From NCBI GenBank assembly GCA_918807975.1, contig OU964928.1:14281823-14345822 (forward strand): a stretch of 64,000 nt of DNA, in the 5' to 3' direction. A program made the translations under genes and the position numbers. The notes beneath the pieces were generated by a model that saw only the letters and a list, made by a program, of their open reading frames with translations, searched no databases and was not told the DNA's origin. Positions 47,601-60,227 of the stretch are shown one piece after another (position 1 is the stretch's first letter; every line of letters begins with the position of its first letter). This DNA is from Aplidium turbinatum. Its lineage: Eukaryota > Chordata > Ascidiacea > Aplousobranchia > Polyclinidae.

Positions 47601-50600
47601 GTGAAAACGATATGTTTCGTCTGCTTTTTTTATTATTTTCCACCTGGAACAATATAGTATTGTGTATTTGTTTGGCGGCCCCTGTCGGGCATCTCAGTGG
47701 TATCGGGCTCAAACTATTATCTTAACAGCCTTATCTGGAATATTATGCATCACTTTGATATTATTACTTGGTGTCATTTTAAGAAGTTTATACAAACATC
47801 TTGTTGGACATAAGTGTGGTCAAACAAAGCACATTAAAAAAATTATCGTGCTGTACAAAATACCCAAATTTAAAGTAACCTACATGTTTAAACCTTATTT
47901 TTCTGTTGTTTGGAAAGGGGACCAAACCACATAAAAGACTTTGCCTTTAAAAGCAAATATGGGCATGACTGCTGCTTTACCAAAGATGACTAAAATCAAT
48001 TGCCTAATGTCCTAATCAATCATTTTCAAATGGACAATTCATCAAGATATGCTCTTTACGAAAAAAAGAACAGCAGCAATTCCAATGTTTTTGAGCGTGT
48101 TCGAATCATACCCTTTCTCCACACAAAAGTTAATTTTTAGTTTCAATATATGGAGAAGTTTAACAATAAAATTGCTTGACAATCATTTAAAAAAATACAG
48201 CTTGTGATCTTGCTTGTCTGACGTAGTCAAAGTTCCATGGTATATAAAATTTGATGACAGACAACTAATAAATATTTCGACCACCTATTAAATAACTTTG
48301 AGCTTTAGTTTAGGCTATTTTGTTATTGCGTAAGCCTAGGGTACGTTAGCACTTTTATTACTTTTTTATTGGTAAAGACTCTTTGGCGTTTAATTCTTTT
48401 TTGCTAAAACAATGGTAGTACGTTTGTTTATTGCTATTTATAAATTACAATTTATCTTAAGAAACATATCTTTTGATTGTATCGTGATGATTTTAGTGTG
48501 AGTGTGACCTTTCTACTTCTGGGAACTTTGCAACGCAACCTGAGATAGACAAAACTAGAGAATAAGTTGATATTAGTTGTTCAAAGCGTTGATCTCATTA
48601 TTTAGGCTACTTGTAATCGATAAACCGGCTCTCTTTTTATCTTAAAATCGTTAAAAAACAGTTTTCTGGTTAAGATTTTTTCAAGTTCTCGTATTTTATT
48701 TGTGAAATGGTTCATGGAAAAAGCTTGACCCGGTGCTTGAGTTTAGGTTTATCGTTGCCATCTTCCACTTGACCGTTCGATTTGTTCTTAGCAATGTGAA
48801 TGACTGTTCATTCCACGAAGCAATTATCTGCATAACATGGAATCCTTTACAATCTCGGTGCTCATGTATCAGTAGAAATACAAACTTGGAAAAAAGTCTA
48901 ATGCTGGGTTTAATTTTCATACTGTGTCGACATATTATTTCTAAGTTCTGCGAAACTAAAATACCGAATGACAAAAACCGCAACAAAACGTAAAAAAATT
49001 GTCTACTGTAGGTTGATTTAAACGTCGCGCTTTGACACTTACGTGAGAAACGGACTCGGTAATCTTCCGTGACCAGTCGTTCTTACAATATGTTTTCTTT
49101 CAGCCAGCCGAGAATCAGCATTTGTACATGCGATAATTGCCGCAAGTGTCTCATACGAAATCACCAGAGCTTGCAGTGGAGGGGATCTCCCGGATGAATG
49201 CGCATGCGCAAAAAATAAAAAATCGGTGAGTAAATAACCTACTTCAAAATTGGTGAGTCACTTTAACACGCTTTGCTATAGTGTTAACTGTCAACTCGTT
49301 TTTCAGAAAACATTTAATTGGGGAGGTTGCTCAGACGATATTAAATTCGGAGATACTGTTTCAAGGACTTTTTTGGATAGCGGTATTCAAAAGAATGTGA
49401 TTAAAAACAAGTTGCAACTGCACAACAACGAAGCAGGACGCAAAGTAAGTTCACATCTTTTCATTCCACCTCCTCCATTTTGGAAATGTATTTAATTTTC
49501 TTCAACTGAGAATGGTTTGCAATAGGCTAAAAGAGTGCAACACAAAAAGAACATCATTTTTGTTTATCAAGCTGCTTTGTAAATTATAAAGCGTCATGGG
49601 CTATGGTAGGCTAATTTAATAGAACTGCTTAAATGGATTTGATTGATTTTCAACTTATCAGATTATTTTATGCAGTATAGTAAACAAAGCTAGATTAGGA
49701 ATTTATAGTCTTCTTCAATTGCTGACAATTTTGCTTTTGATGACTGCGAAACTAATTTAATAAATTACCCTCCTTCCAAGTAATATGTTAAAAACTGAAC
49801 AAAATAATCCATTTGCTCGAGTTATTTTGATAGTCCTCCTGCTATTTTGCATTCATCAAATGCTGGTATTTGCACAACAATCTAACCTCTTAGTGTAATT
49901 TAGTAAGATTTCGATACAGTAGGCATCTTCAGCTAGCACATGTAAAAAAGAAAATTTTAAAAATATGTAAAACAAACAAATAAAGCAAACTCCGATATTA
50001 TCTTTTTTGCTTTTTTTAAAACACCATCAAAGTTTGCAATTTTATCAATTTATTTTAAAACAAACACAAAATACCCTCCGTCAACAAAGGCGGCTCATCA
50101 AAAGATAGTAGCATTGACAATGTGCCAACGAGGTGCAATTTTTAGCAAGCAAACTGTCAAAACGTCAATCACAGGCATCAAACTCAAGTTGATTGAATTA
50201 CAGCATACTTAAGGTTAACAGGTGGCTACAACTGAAGCATTCTTCGCAATCCATTTTAACTGAAAAATTTGACGCGAGAAGTCAATTCTCCCCACGTCAT
50301 ATTGTCTTGTTGAGATTGAGAATTTAACTGATCTTGGCAGTTTGAAGAGCAACCACACTACTGTTCGTGATAAAATCGCGTGGTATCATGAGTTGATTTT
50401 GCGATTTTTGAAATGCTTCGGAAACCGATCCACTTACTCGGTTAAGAGCAAATCCGTTTCGGCGTTTTAATAAACTAATAGCAAAGTTTAGCATTGTCGG
50501 AAATTACATTAATCCGAAGGTGTGAGTGTTCATGAGGCGTTATAATAATGCACACAAAAAGATATTTATTACAAATTTTTCATTTTACCTGATTATGATA

Positions 50601-51790
50601 TTGCAATAGATATTTTAATGCTGTAAATCACTTGTAATTATTTTGAACAAGTATTGGCAAAGAGCTGAAATAAAATTGAAAAATTCATAGCCTATAGGCT
50701 ACACGTTTTGCATAAAACAGATAAATTTGTATGTTAAGACAACAGCAAAAAAAAATCACGACATAAGCGAGTTTAAAAGTGATGTCTTACATAGCTCCAT
50801 AGCGCAGCTGGTGACTGAAACTGTTTCCATGTCAGACTTTGTGAGAAAATTACTTGTCAATGTCACGGCTTTTTGAATTTACGATTACAGGTCAAGCAAA
50901 GGTCAAATACATTAAGAGTGTTTAGTCATTCAGTTGCATATTCTTACTAGTTTTCTAATAGGCTTATCGCCTATGGCTTTTCGAAAACATTTTTCATTAA
51001 AGTTATTTATCACCTTTTTTTTTATTATTCTTTTAGCCGGAAAAGTGATTGGGCCTACATTAGTCTGCTTGAAAGCAAAAATACAGAAAAAAGAAGATTG
51101 ATTTTTGATATTTCTGCTACACAAGCAGTCATTCCGAACAAAACAGCCTAACGTTTCTCAATTCTTGTAAAGAAATGTTGTATATTTATATCTTTACGTT
51201 TTCAATAGAGCTTACTAGGATATATTTTAAATCGGCTGTCAAACTGCAATGTTGCCAAAAACCATAAGCTATTCATTGATCGCAATTTACGTGGTCCAAG
51301 TGAGATAACCCTTTCTTTTATTTAGGCAATTCGCATAAACAATAGAACTGTATGCAAATGCCATGGCTTGTCTGGGGCCTGCACACAAACTGTATGCTGG
51401 AAGACGATGCCACCACTGCGTATGGTTAGCCGTTTGCTGAAGGACAAATTTGATGGAGCTGTCTTAGTAAAAGCTGGCAAAAGAAGTAAGAAGCTTCGCG
51501 CAAAAGTGAAGAATCATAAAAACCCCAACTCCAACGACCTTGTTTACGCTCAAAGTAGTCGAACAGACTTTTGCGATTTAAACATGAAATACGGTTCATA
51601 TGGCACACAAGATCGTGTGTGCAATTCCACAAGTAGTGGAACCGATGGTTGCGGAGTAATGTGCTGTGACCGAGGATATCAAACAAAGCAAGTTATCAGA
51701 GAAACCGCCTGCAATTGTACTTTCGAGTGGTGCTGTAAATTGAACTGTCAAGTCTGCTTGCAGACAGTTACCGAATCTCGCTGCACGTGA
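44670..51790 (+). CDS. Wnt family secreted ligand, five exons, signal-peptide exon missing
   Basis: Wnt proteins are lipid-modified secreted signals that bind Frizzled/LRP receptors. Exons are 44670-44858, 44991-45064, 49104-49225, 49307-49444 and 51326-51790; all joints are GT-AG with matching phases, giving 328 residues. Family marks are VRECQYQFRHSRWNCST across exons 1-2, SRESAFVHAI and TRACSGGDLPDECAC in exon 3, FNWGGCSDDIKFGD and LHNNEAGRK in exon 4, and KCHGLSGACTQTVCW in exon 5, where the serine is the expected palmitoleoylation site. The cysteine-rich C-terminus has DGCGVMCCDRGY and FEWCCKLNCQVC. Exon 1 begins in phase 2 after an acceptor, so an upstream exon must supply the start and signal peptide. 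Exon 5 resembles Wnt16 (CWKTM, LLKDKF) and Wnt4 (EAGRKAI, KFDGA) about equally, so no subfamily is assigned. The intron after exon 2 is 4 kb. The GAC in place of the usual GSC after the lipidated serine is mildly unusual. Confidence 0.95.
45065..49103. other. Large Wnt intron, little recognised
   Basis: This 4-kb intron lies between exons 2 and 3. Apart from the 45796 hairpin and TTTTATTATT-type simple sequence at 47520-47600, nothing could be identified. Frames of 60-96 codons (46816-47073, 47662-47934, 48696-48993) show no similarity. The intron is notably poorer in MITEs than the USE1 introns, and may hold regulatory sequence. Confidence 0.4.
45796..45881. repeat. About 86-bp near-palindrome centred on CGTCTGCAGACG
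   Basis: The left half CCAGCCGGCAAAACAGGTCC is the approximate inverse of the right half GGGCCAATTTTGCTGGCTAGG, with the perfect palindrome CGTCTGCAGACG (45833-45844) near the centre. A half of a similar unit, CCAGACAA(C/A)AAAATCTGTC continuing to the same palindrome, occurs in both CATAGGCGCCTAA elements (about 23600-23646 and 62559-62610). It may be a very small mobile hairpin. Confidence 0.55.
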
Positions 51791-52050
51791 AAGAAGGGAA
51801 ACAAGCACTAGAATGCATGCGGAAGAACCACTTTGGCACCTCTTTGTTTGCGACCATGCTAGGTTTTCTTCAAGAAGTGAGTCGTCTAAACTGCGTCAGC
51901 AAACCTTTTCAAGCCCAAAAGACGATCACCTATCCTATTCAAATCTCGACACAAACAATTTTGTGAAATAACTAAGCCTAAATTACTACGTGGGCTACCG
52001 CTTTGCTTTTCATGTCATTAACATTTTTGATGAGTCTTCATGTTCTATAC

Positions 52051-52789
52051 CAGGGGTGACGAACCTTTTTGCGGTCGCGGGCCACTTTATCAACTACGCA
52101 TTAGTTATTGGGCCATACAACTTTTTAATCGTAACCTACTATAAAACGTTTTAGAAGCGACTCAAGATATTATTCATGAAAAGTAACAAACGGAAAATGA
52201 AAGTAATAAAACCCACACAGTTGAAATTATTTTAAGCAGAATCGAAACATACAGCAGTAAAAACAAACCAACTTGAGTAAAAAGGATAGAGCAACAGTAC
52301 TTGCACTGAAGACAGTTTAACTTTCCAGTTTAAGCGTTTGCTTTTATATGAGTATGATTTCTTTTTTTTTTGGCTCTATCCTTTTTGCTCAAGTTGACGA
52401 AATGTTTCGCCTATTATGCTCCGAAACAACAAATCAGTTAATAAAATTTCCTTTTCAAACAACAAACAAGAGCCCTTCCGAATCATACAGCTGAATCTAT
52501 CTAATGCAGCATTGAAGCATATAATATTAAAAAATAACATTGAAGCATTGAATTTTTCTGCTTAGTGGGATTTTTGGGAAGTTTTTTGCTTGACTAAGCG
52601 TTCAATATTAGGTCGAACAGACGATGTGGCAACTCTCAACCGCACACTAAGATTTTTATCTGTCAGCCTCGACCTGTAGCAAAGGAAAGGTGTACCAGTG
52701 AAGGTATAAAACAGCTTTGAGATGTCTTTTTGCGGGCCGCACAAAATTCTTTGACGGGCCACATGCGGCCCGCAGGTTCATCACCTCTG
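52051..52789. mobile_element. hAT element with CAGGGGTGACGAACC ends
   Basis: The 739-bp element runs from CAGGGGTGACGAACCTTTTT to GCAGGTTCATCACCTCTG with flanks TTCTATAC and TTCTAGAC (7 of 8). GCGGGCCAC and GGGCCACATGCGG subterminal motifs match the layout of the 31119 element. It begins 260 bp downstream of the Wnt stop codon, so it may fall within the 3' UTR. Confidence 0.85.
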
Positions 52790-52797
52790 TTCTAGAC

Positions 52798-54710
52798 CTA
52801 TAACCGAATTCGTAGTAACCTACAATTCTTTTAAACTATAAAATTATGATGAAGTTTCTGTAGATCGCGATGGCGTGTGTCTACAAAATCTTTCTGAAAG
52901 ATGACTTCATTTTAACCAAAGTAGTCTATATGTGCATAAGTTGTTCTAGCAACAATATTGTATTTTCGTTTTAAACAAAAAGACCATCTGAAACACCGCA
53001 AAGCATACAATGCTGTAAAATCGCAATTTATATTAAAACATTTTGGAACACACCGTTTTTTAATCGTTTACCAGTAATTCTGTTAACATTGAAAGTTTGC
53101 TTATCTTGCACCAGAATGCTAAACCATATGCGTCAAAACATGTTCAGGAATTATCAATAAGCTGGTTCCACAAAAACATCCGTAGCTTACCTATGGGGAG
53201 AAATTTCATCTAACGTTGTTTTTAAAAAACGATGCCCAAGAAATCTTTTTTTTTGTCGAACCTTGGTTAGGTTAACCTAATCCCTTACTTAAGCCCGAGA
53301 GCCTCTTATCTTGTTGCTTGACATGTAGGGTCATCTGTATAAAATATTTTGATTTGCTATTTATGCATTTATTTTTTTTAGTTGATGATAGTTATCGTGG
53401 TTAGGTCTACCAAGTAGACCTATGTAAAGTTCTTGATCACATTCTTGCTATTCTGCCTTAATATTTATATTATGCTATAAACTTACATAAATAAACGAAA
53501 AGTATTGCTCAAAATGTGATTATTCATGTCAAACAGACCATATTCGTCAAGGATTGCCCAGCCAACCAAAATCAGCGGTGGATATGGAGCAATACAGGCA
53601 TGTGGTAACATTTTTAAACAATAGTTGAAGCGTCAAAGACACTGCATATGAGATGTGCAAACCAAACGACCACAGAGAATATGCTAATCTACTCCGTCCC
53701 GATCAGGTTAAACACAAAATTTTCAGCTTTGTTTACAATGGCAAGGTTGACGCAAAGGTGGTACAACGTTTGCCATGTGCAGTTTGCTCCAAGAACGTTG
53801 AAAGCGCAAAAAAAAAGAATAGAGGAACTTGTCAGCAAAACCTGTCAGTCGAAACTTCGACGACATCCAGTCCTAAATGATTTGACCGACCTCAATCTTA
53901 TGCAAGTCTCACGCAAAGATGGAAATTTGCAAGTATAATAAACTTATTAAAAGGTTTTATTCGTCGATTAAGAAACATCCCAGCTAGCAAAGGTGCTATT
54001 ATGGTTAAACGACAACTTTTGAGCTGAATTTGCAGACTGAGAATTTATCAACATGGTTTTGTTAATGAACCAGTGCAGGCCCATATTGACTTCTGTAGAC
54101 AGTGTGGAGCACAGCTTCCCAAACTGTGTGCCGCGAAACTCTGGTGATTTGATTGTTGTGAAGCGCAAAGTTGTTTGGAAGAGAGCATTTGCTTTCATGT
54201 TACAGTAGACTACTAGAAATTGCAAACGATTTACGCAGTTAATTGTTTGATCATCAGATGTTTACAAAAAAGGAAGCGTCTCCTCCTGATTACAAAATTA
54301 CGTCATTCATTACAATCCGCCAACATAACAGTTTTACCAATATCTTATTGAAGCTGGAAATAGGCAGCACAAACGTTTGAAATTTTAATAATAAATAAAA
54401 ATACAATTCAAGTTGATGGCACTCAAAAACATATTGACATCACGATAAGAATCTCCATAGACGTGGAATCCAAATTCACCAGTAGTTCCAAATCTGCCAT
54501 TAATACAACTCAGGTCTTGAGTTGGTAACGTGGATTGCTGTTGATTGCCTAAGCCTTAAAATATGTAATCGACCATTCCAAATACTGTATTGTATAGTCA
54601 ACTAACAAGCCACAGTCAAGCACGCACCAGACAAGAAGTCTCTGACAAATTTTCTCTTTGCTGCGCGCCATTTGGCGTATGGTACGTTCCATATGGTAAA
54701 GCAGCAGCCA
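52798..54710. other. Intergenic between the convergent Wnt and UBXN1 genes
   Basis: Two genes converge here. A 75-codon plus-strand frame at 53653-53880 (begins MCKPNDHREYANLLRPDQVK, with a CAVC motif) and an overlapping 96-codon frame at 53648-53938 look peptide-like but resemble nothing known. They may be decayed coding sequence or chance. The right part probably includes the UBXN1 3' UTR. Confidence 0.35.
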
Positions 54711-57700
54711 TCAATGGAGTTTGGTTACAATTAAAACAGATGAAGGAGTGAGGCCTGGAAAAAAGAAAAGAAAAATCATCCAAACATCGATAAAAATCAA
54801 TCGCAAAAAGCAATGGAAACGCTTTGCAAAGTAAATTAGCCAAACTATTTGTGGCGTCCTTATCCATATTTCGACAGTGCGAGTGCCGTAGATAAAGCTC
54901 AAAGGTTCAAAACAACTCAGAAGCAAGGTAGGGGACGCGCAACTGTACGGAGTGAATGTTAAATGGAAGTGTTGACCACCTTAAAACAGAACCACTCCTT
55001 CAGTGGCGCATGTCTCCAGCCTCAACATATACTAAAAAACGAAACAAATCTCAATGCGTAAAAACAAGACACTAGTGAATTTGTTGCAGCTTACCTAAAG
55101 CTTGCAATGTCATATCTTGCTCGGCAGGTGTGAAAACTTTTTTTGGAAAGGTTGTCATTAATGAGAAGGGTTCCGTGCTGCTATCCGTCCGATTTAACTC
55201 GATGAACAAACGAACGGCGGAAAGCTGTTCCTGAGCTCCAAATTTGTGCACCATTTGAGAACCGTTCGGCAACCGAATCTGTAAGACAGCAGAAAGTTGA
55301 TACCAGCTAAGAATGTTGAATTAATGACACGTGGTGTCACAACGTTAGACTTACCTGCAGCCTCGCATGAGTATGCTCTGTCTTTGAAACTGTGCTTGCA
55401 GGGGACGCAGGAGTGGATTGTTCTACAGCAGCACTGACGGATTTTTCTAATTTCTCCTTTTCAAGTTGAGCCTTTTTATCAGCGCGATCTTTCGCAATTT
55501 GTTCCTTAACCCGTTGCCTGGCAATCATATCTTCTCGTTTTTCTCTTCTTCGTATATCAGCCTGCTTTTGTGCCTCCTTCCATTGCATTCTGTCATTGTA
55601 ATGAGTTATCAAAGGTTGACAAGTCTCCGTGGGTTCAAAAAAATTTAAAAGTTAAGCGCATTGTAACTGAAGAGCGTCATGACTGGGATTTAAAACCACG
55701 GGATTGGAGCAAAAGAGTTTTTAGTCTAATAAAAAGATATGTGATCACTAGGACTCACTAAACCCAGTTTATTAAAATATGGCTCACACACAACACATCA
55801 TCGTGGATTATAAAGAATAAGAATAAGTGTAGAAGAAACCTTGAGCAAATGAGTATCCATAATCCATATGACTACCAAGACAAAGAAGACACTAACTAAA
55901 GTTGATTAACAGTCAGAAACTCGCAAACAACTACTACAGTAATTTAAGTAAAAGAGAGGTGGAAAATATCACAGAAATAAATCACTCACTCTGATCTTAT
56001 TTTAGAAAGGTCTTGACCATCTTTTCTTCTGCTTTTTTCTGTTTCAAGTTCTCTTTTCCTTTCTTCTTCTTGCTTTTCGCGACGACGTTGATTGATTTTC
56101 TCCTGCAATCTAAGCAAAGATATAATCAATTGGTCAAGCTTGTATAAATTGTTTTCTTGTGATAATCTCGTCACATTAAGATATTATTATAATGTTTCGG
56201 CTAAAAATAGTTTTGCAACACGTTGAGAACCAATATATCCAAATTTAAAAGTTTCATAAAAATAATCCTCTTGAGTTTGATACAAATAATGCTGTTGAGG
56301 ATGAGTACAGAAGTTTGTTTACGTATGTAATGTGAACAAATTGCATTATTGTTCAAGCATACTATTGTGCAAAGTAAGATGGCAAAATATTAATTGCTGT
56401 GGACCGTCTTGCTATTACACAATATTATTTATATTGCCAAAACTTTGAGCAATTTTCTTTGCATAGTAGCAGACGCACTAATATTTTGCGCCGGAATGGC
56501 CCGTTTCGGTGAGTCCGATTCGGTGATTTTTTCAATTTTTTTTTAAAATTATTGAGTACCGTACCCTAATTATCATTGCCGTTTTAGGGTTAGGGGTTAG
56601 GAGTTAGAGGTTATGAACTCACCGAATCGGACTCACCGAATAGTAGCAGACCCATTTTGCGCATGTTCTGAAAATTTGCTCACCTTTTGCAAAGAAAAGT
56701 ATTCAAAGTTTTGGCAATATATATAATATTGTGTAATAGCAAGACGGGTCTGCTACTATTGCAAGAATCCGATTTGGAGAAATCCCTATTCGGAGACAGC
56801 CTTTGTCGGAGAAAGCCCTTTTCAGAGAATTGTAAAATCACAGCGGCATATGTAATGTATATTGAAAGGAATTAGTTTACAATAGAGAAATGAATGATCA
56901 GTATGATCACCCAATTTAAAAGTAAGTTTTAACAATCTTGCTTAACATTAAGATTAAGGTGTTTTTATAGCCTACCTGATAATAATAATTAATCAGCCAT
57001 AATTTCCAAACGGACGCCTGAACTGTTATTTTTTGTTTGTTTTGTTGTTTGATATCAATTGAATCATCTCCGCGTTTTTGTATTGACTTGTTAAACTAGG
57101 GATTGAAATTTTCTAATAGTTGAGGATTCGAATATATTCTAAGTTTGCATACAGCCGGCGATGTAGGATACATGTCAATTTTATGTGAGCAAACATTTTA
57201 ATTCAATAGTTCAAAAATAAACTTAATTCGCTTTTTATTTTTCGCTAAATTTCAATTCAATTTTCTTTGTCGGAATGCAAAAAGAAACAATATTGTGAAA
57301 TAAAATACAAAATTCTCTAAATAAACAGAAGGCGTCGTTGGATTTACAGAAAGCGTCGTTGGATTTTCAAAAAATTTCCGAAAAGGGCTTTCTCCGAAAA
57401 AGGCTGTCTCCGAATCGGGATTTCTCCAAATTGGATTCTCCGAATCGGATTTTTCGAATAGTATTCTACAAAACGGGCCATTCCGCACACACATATACAA
57501 GTCATTGTCGTGTGGCGTAACCACATTAATGCACCTTGCTTCAAAAAAAAACATGCAAAATTACAATCGTAGCTTTTCAGCCTTTTGTTCAGGAGTCTCT
57601 TCCTCTTTAGATTCAACATTGGCTTGATCTTCAACCGAAGTAGCCGTTTCCTTTGCTTCACCTAAACCTTTACAAAAAACGTATCCTGGCAAGTTAATGT

Positions 57701-58889
57701 GTTCATTTCATACACTAACTTCTATTTATAGGTCTACATAAAGTCTACGATAAACCATTGGTCACAGAGGTTTAGGAAAGTTGTGTGATGTGAATTAAGA
57801 AAATATGTTCAGAGAGTAACAAAAAGTGTGGAATCATGAAAACATCAGAAAAAAGTTAGAAGGATGTAGCCTACTGACCAGGCTTTGGTAGGATTCCTGA
57901 AAAGCTTTTAAAAGAGGAAATATCAAGAAGCAGAAATAGAATGATTATATTTGAAAAAGTTAAACAAGAAAAACGGTGAAAAGCATATAAAAAGACATGA
58001 AGGAGAAATTACTGACAGTCTTACGCACATAGAACCTGTCATAAAACACACCACTTAACATAAACAGAATGATGACAGAAATTTACCAGCAGTATCATTT
58101 TGTTCTCCTAGTACATGACCTTTAGGTGGTTGGAAAGGTTCATCAATGTCTGGATCTTCATTATGCTCTAACAGCCATTCCATAGCTGCTTGAACACCAC
58201 GATCTCCCATAATAGCCCATGCTTTCTCACTGAATAACATTTCATTAATGCAGTTTTAACAAATGTATAAGATTAAACCACAGTATTTATAAATTGGTCG
58301 AAAGAAAGAGGTTCAGGGAAAGACAGACTTGGAGATGTAAAACAGTGGGCTAACTTGTCAAGCATCCGAAAAGCAAAAAGAACATGACGTTTGGAAATAA
58401 ATGACAGCCAACTTTTAGCTCGGAGACAGCATATGATGATGATTTATAAACTAATGTTGGAGTTTCTAAAAAAAGACATGAAAATAGCTTGGCTAACAAT
58501 GCTGCAATCTAACATACTTTGTACAAAACAATCTTTCATTGTTTCCCATTTGGCTATGCATAATCTGCAGTAATTTTAAACAAAAAATAAACAATGACAA
58601 AATTGAATAAGCAAGTAAAAATCTGTTATAAAACTGTTCAAAAAGAATTATTAAATTTAAGTATTATACCGTACTAAAATGTTAGAAAACACATGAATAA
58701 TTATGGCAATCTACACTGAAATATAACACCAAAACTGTCGACAATTAAACCTATATTCTCTCCTCCTGTTAACAAAAACAATAGCCATATATTCCAAGCA
58801 TTAAAGTGAAAGTAAAACCTTTAAGATATTTTGACTTACGCTCGGTTTTTCAAAAAACCCATTTCAACTAAAGTATCTACACCAGACAT
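54711..58889 (-). CDS. UBXN1: UBXN1-like UBA-UBX adaptor of p97, complete in seven exons
   Basis: UBXN1 (SAKS1) binds ubiquitin chains through an N-terminal UBA domain and the p97/VCP ATPase through a C-terminal UBX domain; it acts in the cytosol in protein quality control. Minus-strand exons are 58840-58889, 58087-58229, 57565-57661, 55990-56109, 55355-55589, 55095-55278 and 54711-54754. All joints are phase-consistent, giving 290 residues (human 297). Exons 1-2 encode the UBA: MSGVDTLVEMGFLKNRAEKA continuing GVQAAMEWLLEHNEDPDIDE and the family-typical PKGHVLG. Exons 3-5 encode a long charged coiled coil (RRREKQEEERKRELE, ARQRVKEQIAKDRADKKAQ). Exons 6-7 encode the UBX: IRLPNGSQMVHKFGAQEQLS, the p97-contacting TFPKKVF loop, and LTPSSVLIVTKLH at the end. 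The start is the first ATG of the UBA exon. Intron 3 carries two MITEs. Confidence 0.95.
56492..56653 (+). mobile_element. GTGAGTCCGA-type MITE, copy E
   Basis: It starts CGGAATGGCCCGTTTCGG and ends AATAGTAGCAGACCC, flanked by exact 9-bp ATTTTGCGC (56483-56491 and 56654-56662). It has a TTAGGGTTAGGGGTTAGGAG telomere-like core and one of the shortest subterminal arrays. It lies in UBXN1 intron 3, opposite in strand to the gene. Confidence 0.85.
56746..57485 (-). mobile_element. GTGAGTCCGA-family element, copy F, longer and diverged
   Basis: The 740-bp element starts GGGTCTGCTACTATTGCAAG and ends CAAAACGGGCCATTCCG. The subterminal unit here is TTTGGAGAAATCC/CGGAGA-like, a third variant of the family repeat. 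It lacks the telomere-like run and has a plain interior. No duplication is visible. Only 92 bp separate it from copy E, within the same UBXN1 intron. Confidence 0.7.
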
Positions 58890-59346
58890 TGTGAGTAATA
58901 CTAGATTAATACCTGAAAGTGAAGATAACGATGTTTTTAATGCCATGCAATAACACCATGTAACAAAAACTTAGTTGTGTTAAGTTTTTAGTATTTTTTG
59001 AAAGATATTGCTGATTAAAACATATGTCTGGCAATTTTTTTCCACAAGTGTTGTTTAAAAAATATTTATTTAAGGTTTTTGAACTTTCAGTACCCTGTTT
59101 CCCAAGCTCTTATTCTAAATTCCTTATAAGGTCGATGAAGTGTGACATCATAGTGGCTATCATTTTAGTTTCATAATTATAGCTTGTATCATTACAATGA
59201 TATTTGTTTGGTCATAGTTGCGGAATAGAGGAAGTACAGAAATTTCAATTTGTTTTTGTTTACTATCAATGTAATCAGAAAATATAGAACTTAAAATGTT
59301 TCAATCATTCATTGTTTCTTACTATGTTCTGTAGAAAGCTCTAGCC

Positions 59347-60163
59347 CAGGGGTTCTTAACCTTTTTTCCCTTATTACCCATTTCTGTCCAGATCAAAGTC
59401 CCATTACCCAAAATCTATTTTATCTATTTTGCCGTATTAAAAATATAGAACAGGGTTATTCAACAAAAATAACATTTAATGTGAGACATTTGTTCTTGTT
59501 TTTTGTGTACAATCGATGCAATATTGGGTGCGATTTTGGATACTGCACAACTCAAATCTGACTCCAGATCTAGCAGCTTGTTTCGGGATTTTGATTTCAA
59601 AGCAACAACACTTGAAATTGCTGATTCACAGAGATAAGTAGAATATATATAGGCTACATAGTCAACAATGTTACTGATTTTTGCGCAACTTTTGTATATG
59701 CTTTCCCCAGAATTTTCCCAAGCTTTTATCCTCAAAAGAATATAGCTCGCTCGTCTCAACACTATAAACTCAAAATGTACACATAGCTATACTACTTCAA
59801 ACAGCAACGCAGCCATCAAGCTTGCTCATAAAACAACTGTAACTGAACTGATTATACAAGAAAAATATTATTATTATGTCACAAAAATAAAATACATAAA
59901 ACTGGCGTCAAAAATGATGAGAAAATAAATTACTATGACGAAACAATTTTAGAAATGATAAAATATCACTGTGCTTGTTTGGTTGTTTTGAAGGGACTCA
60001 AAACATCAAAAAAGTGTAAGTAATAAAGCAACTTTACCACTTACAGCTGTGACATTGTTTGTTACATCTAGAATTCAAAATATATTCTGGTTCCGCTGAT
60101 TACCCACCTGCTATCTTCAAATTACCCACATGTGGGTAATTACCCATAGGTTAAGAACCACTG
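59347..60163. mobile_element. hAT element with GGTTCTTAACC ends
   Basis: The 817-bp element runs from CAGGGGTTCTTAACCTTTTT to ATAGGTTAAGAACCACTG with exact CTCTAGCC duplications (59339-59346 and 60164-60171). ATTACCCA motifs repeat near both ends. It lies 450 bp upstream of the UBXN1 start. A 100-codon minus-strand frame (59460-59762) has a faint look of transposase remnant but no diagnostic motif. Confidence 0.9.
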
Positions 60164-60227
60164 CTCTAGCCTAAATTGCAGATAAGTTGGGGATTGGATC
60201 ATTACGTGAATGCAAACTTTCTACTGA

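Noticed and set aside
47662-47934. 90-codon frame with one hydrophobic stretch as a membrane protein
   Set aside because: It lies within a Wnt intron, has no start context or similarity, and hydrophobic codons are common in T-rich DNA.
53648-53938. 96-codon and 75-codon overlapping plus-strand frames as a small gene
   Set aside because: No known motif, two competing frames and no splice context; kept only as an unassigned region.
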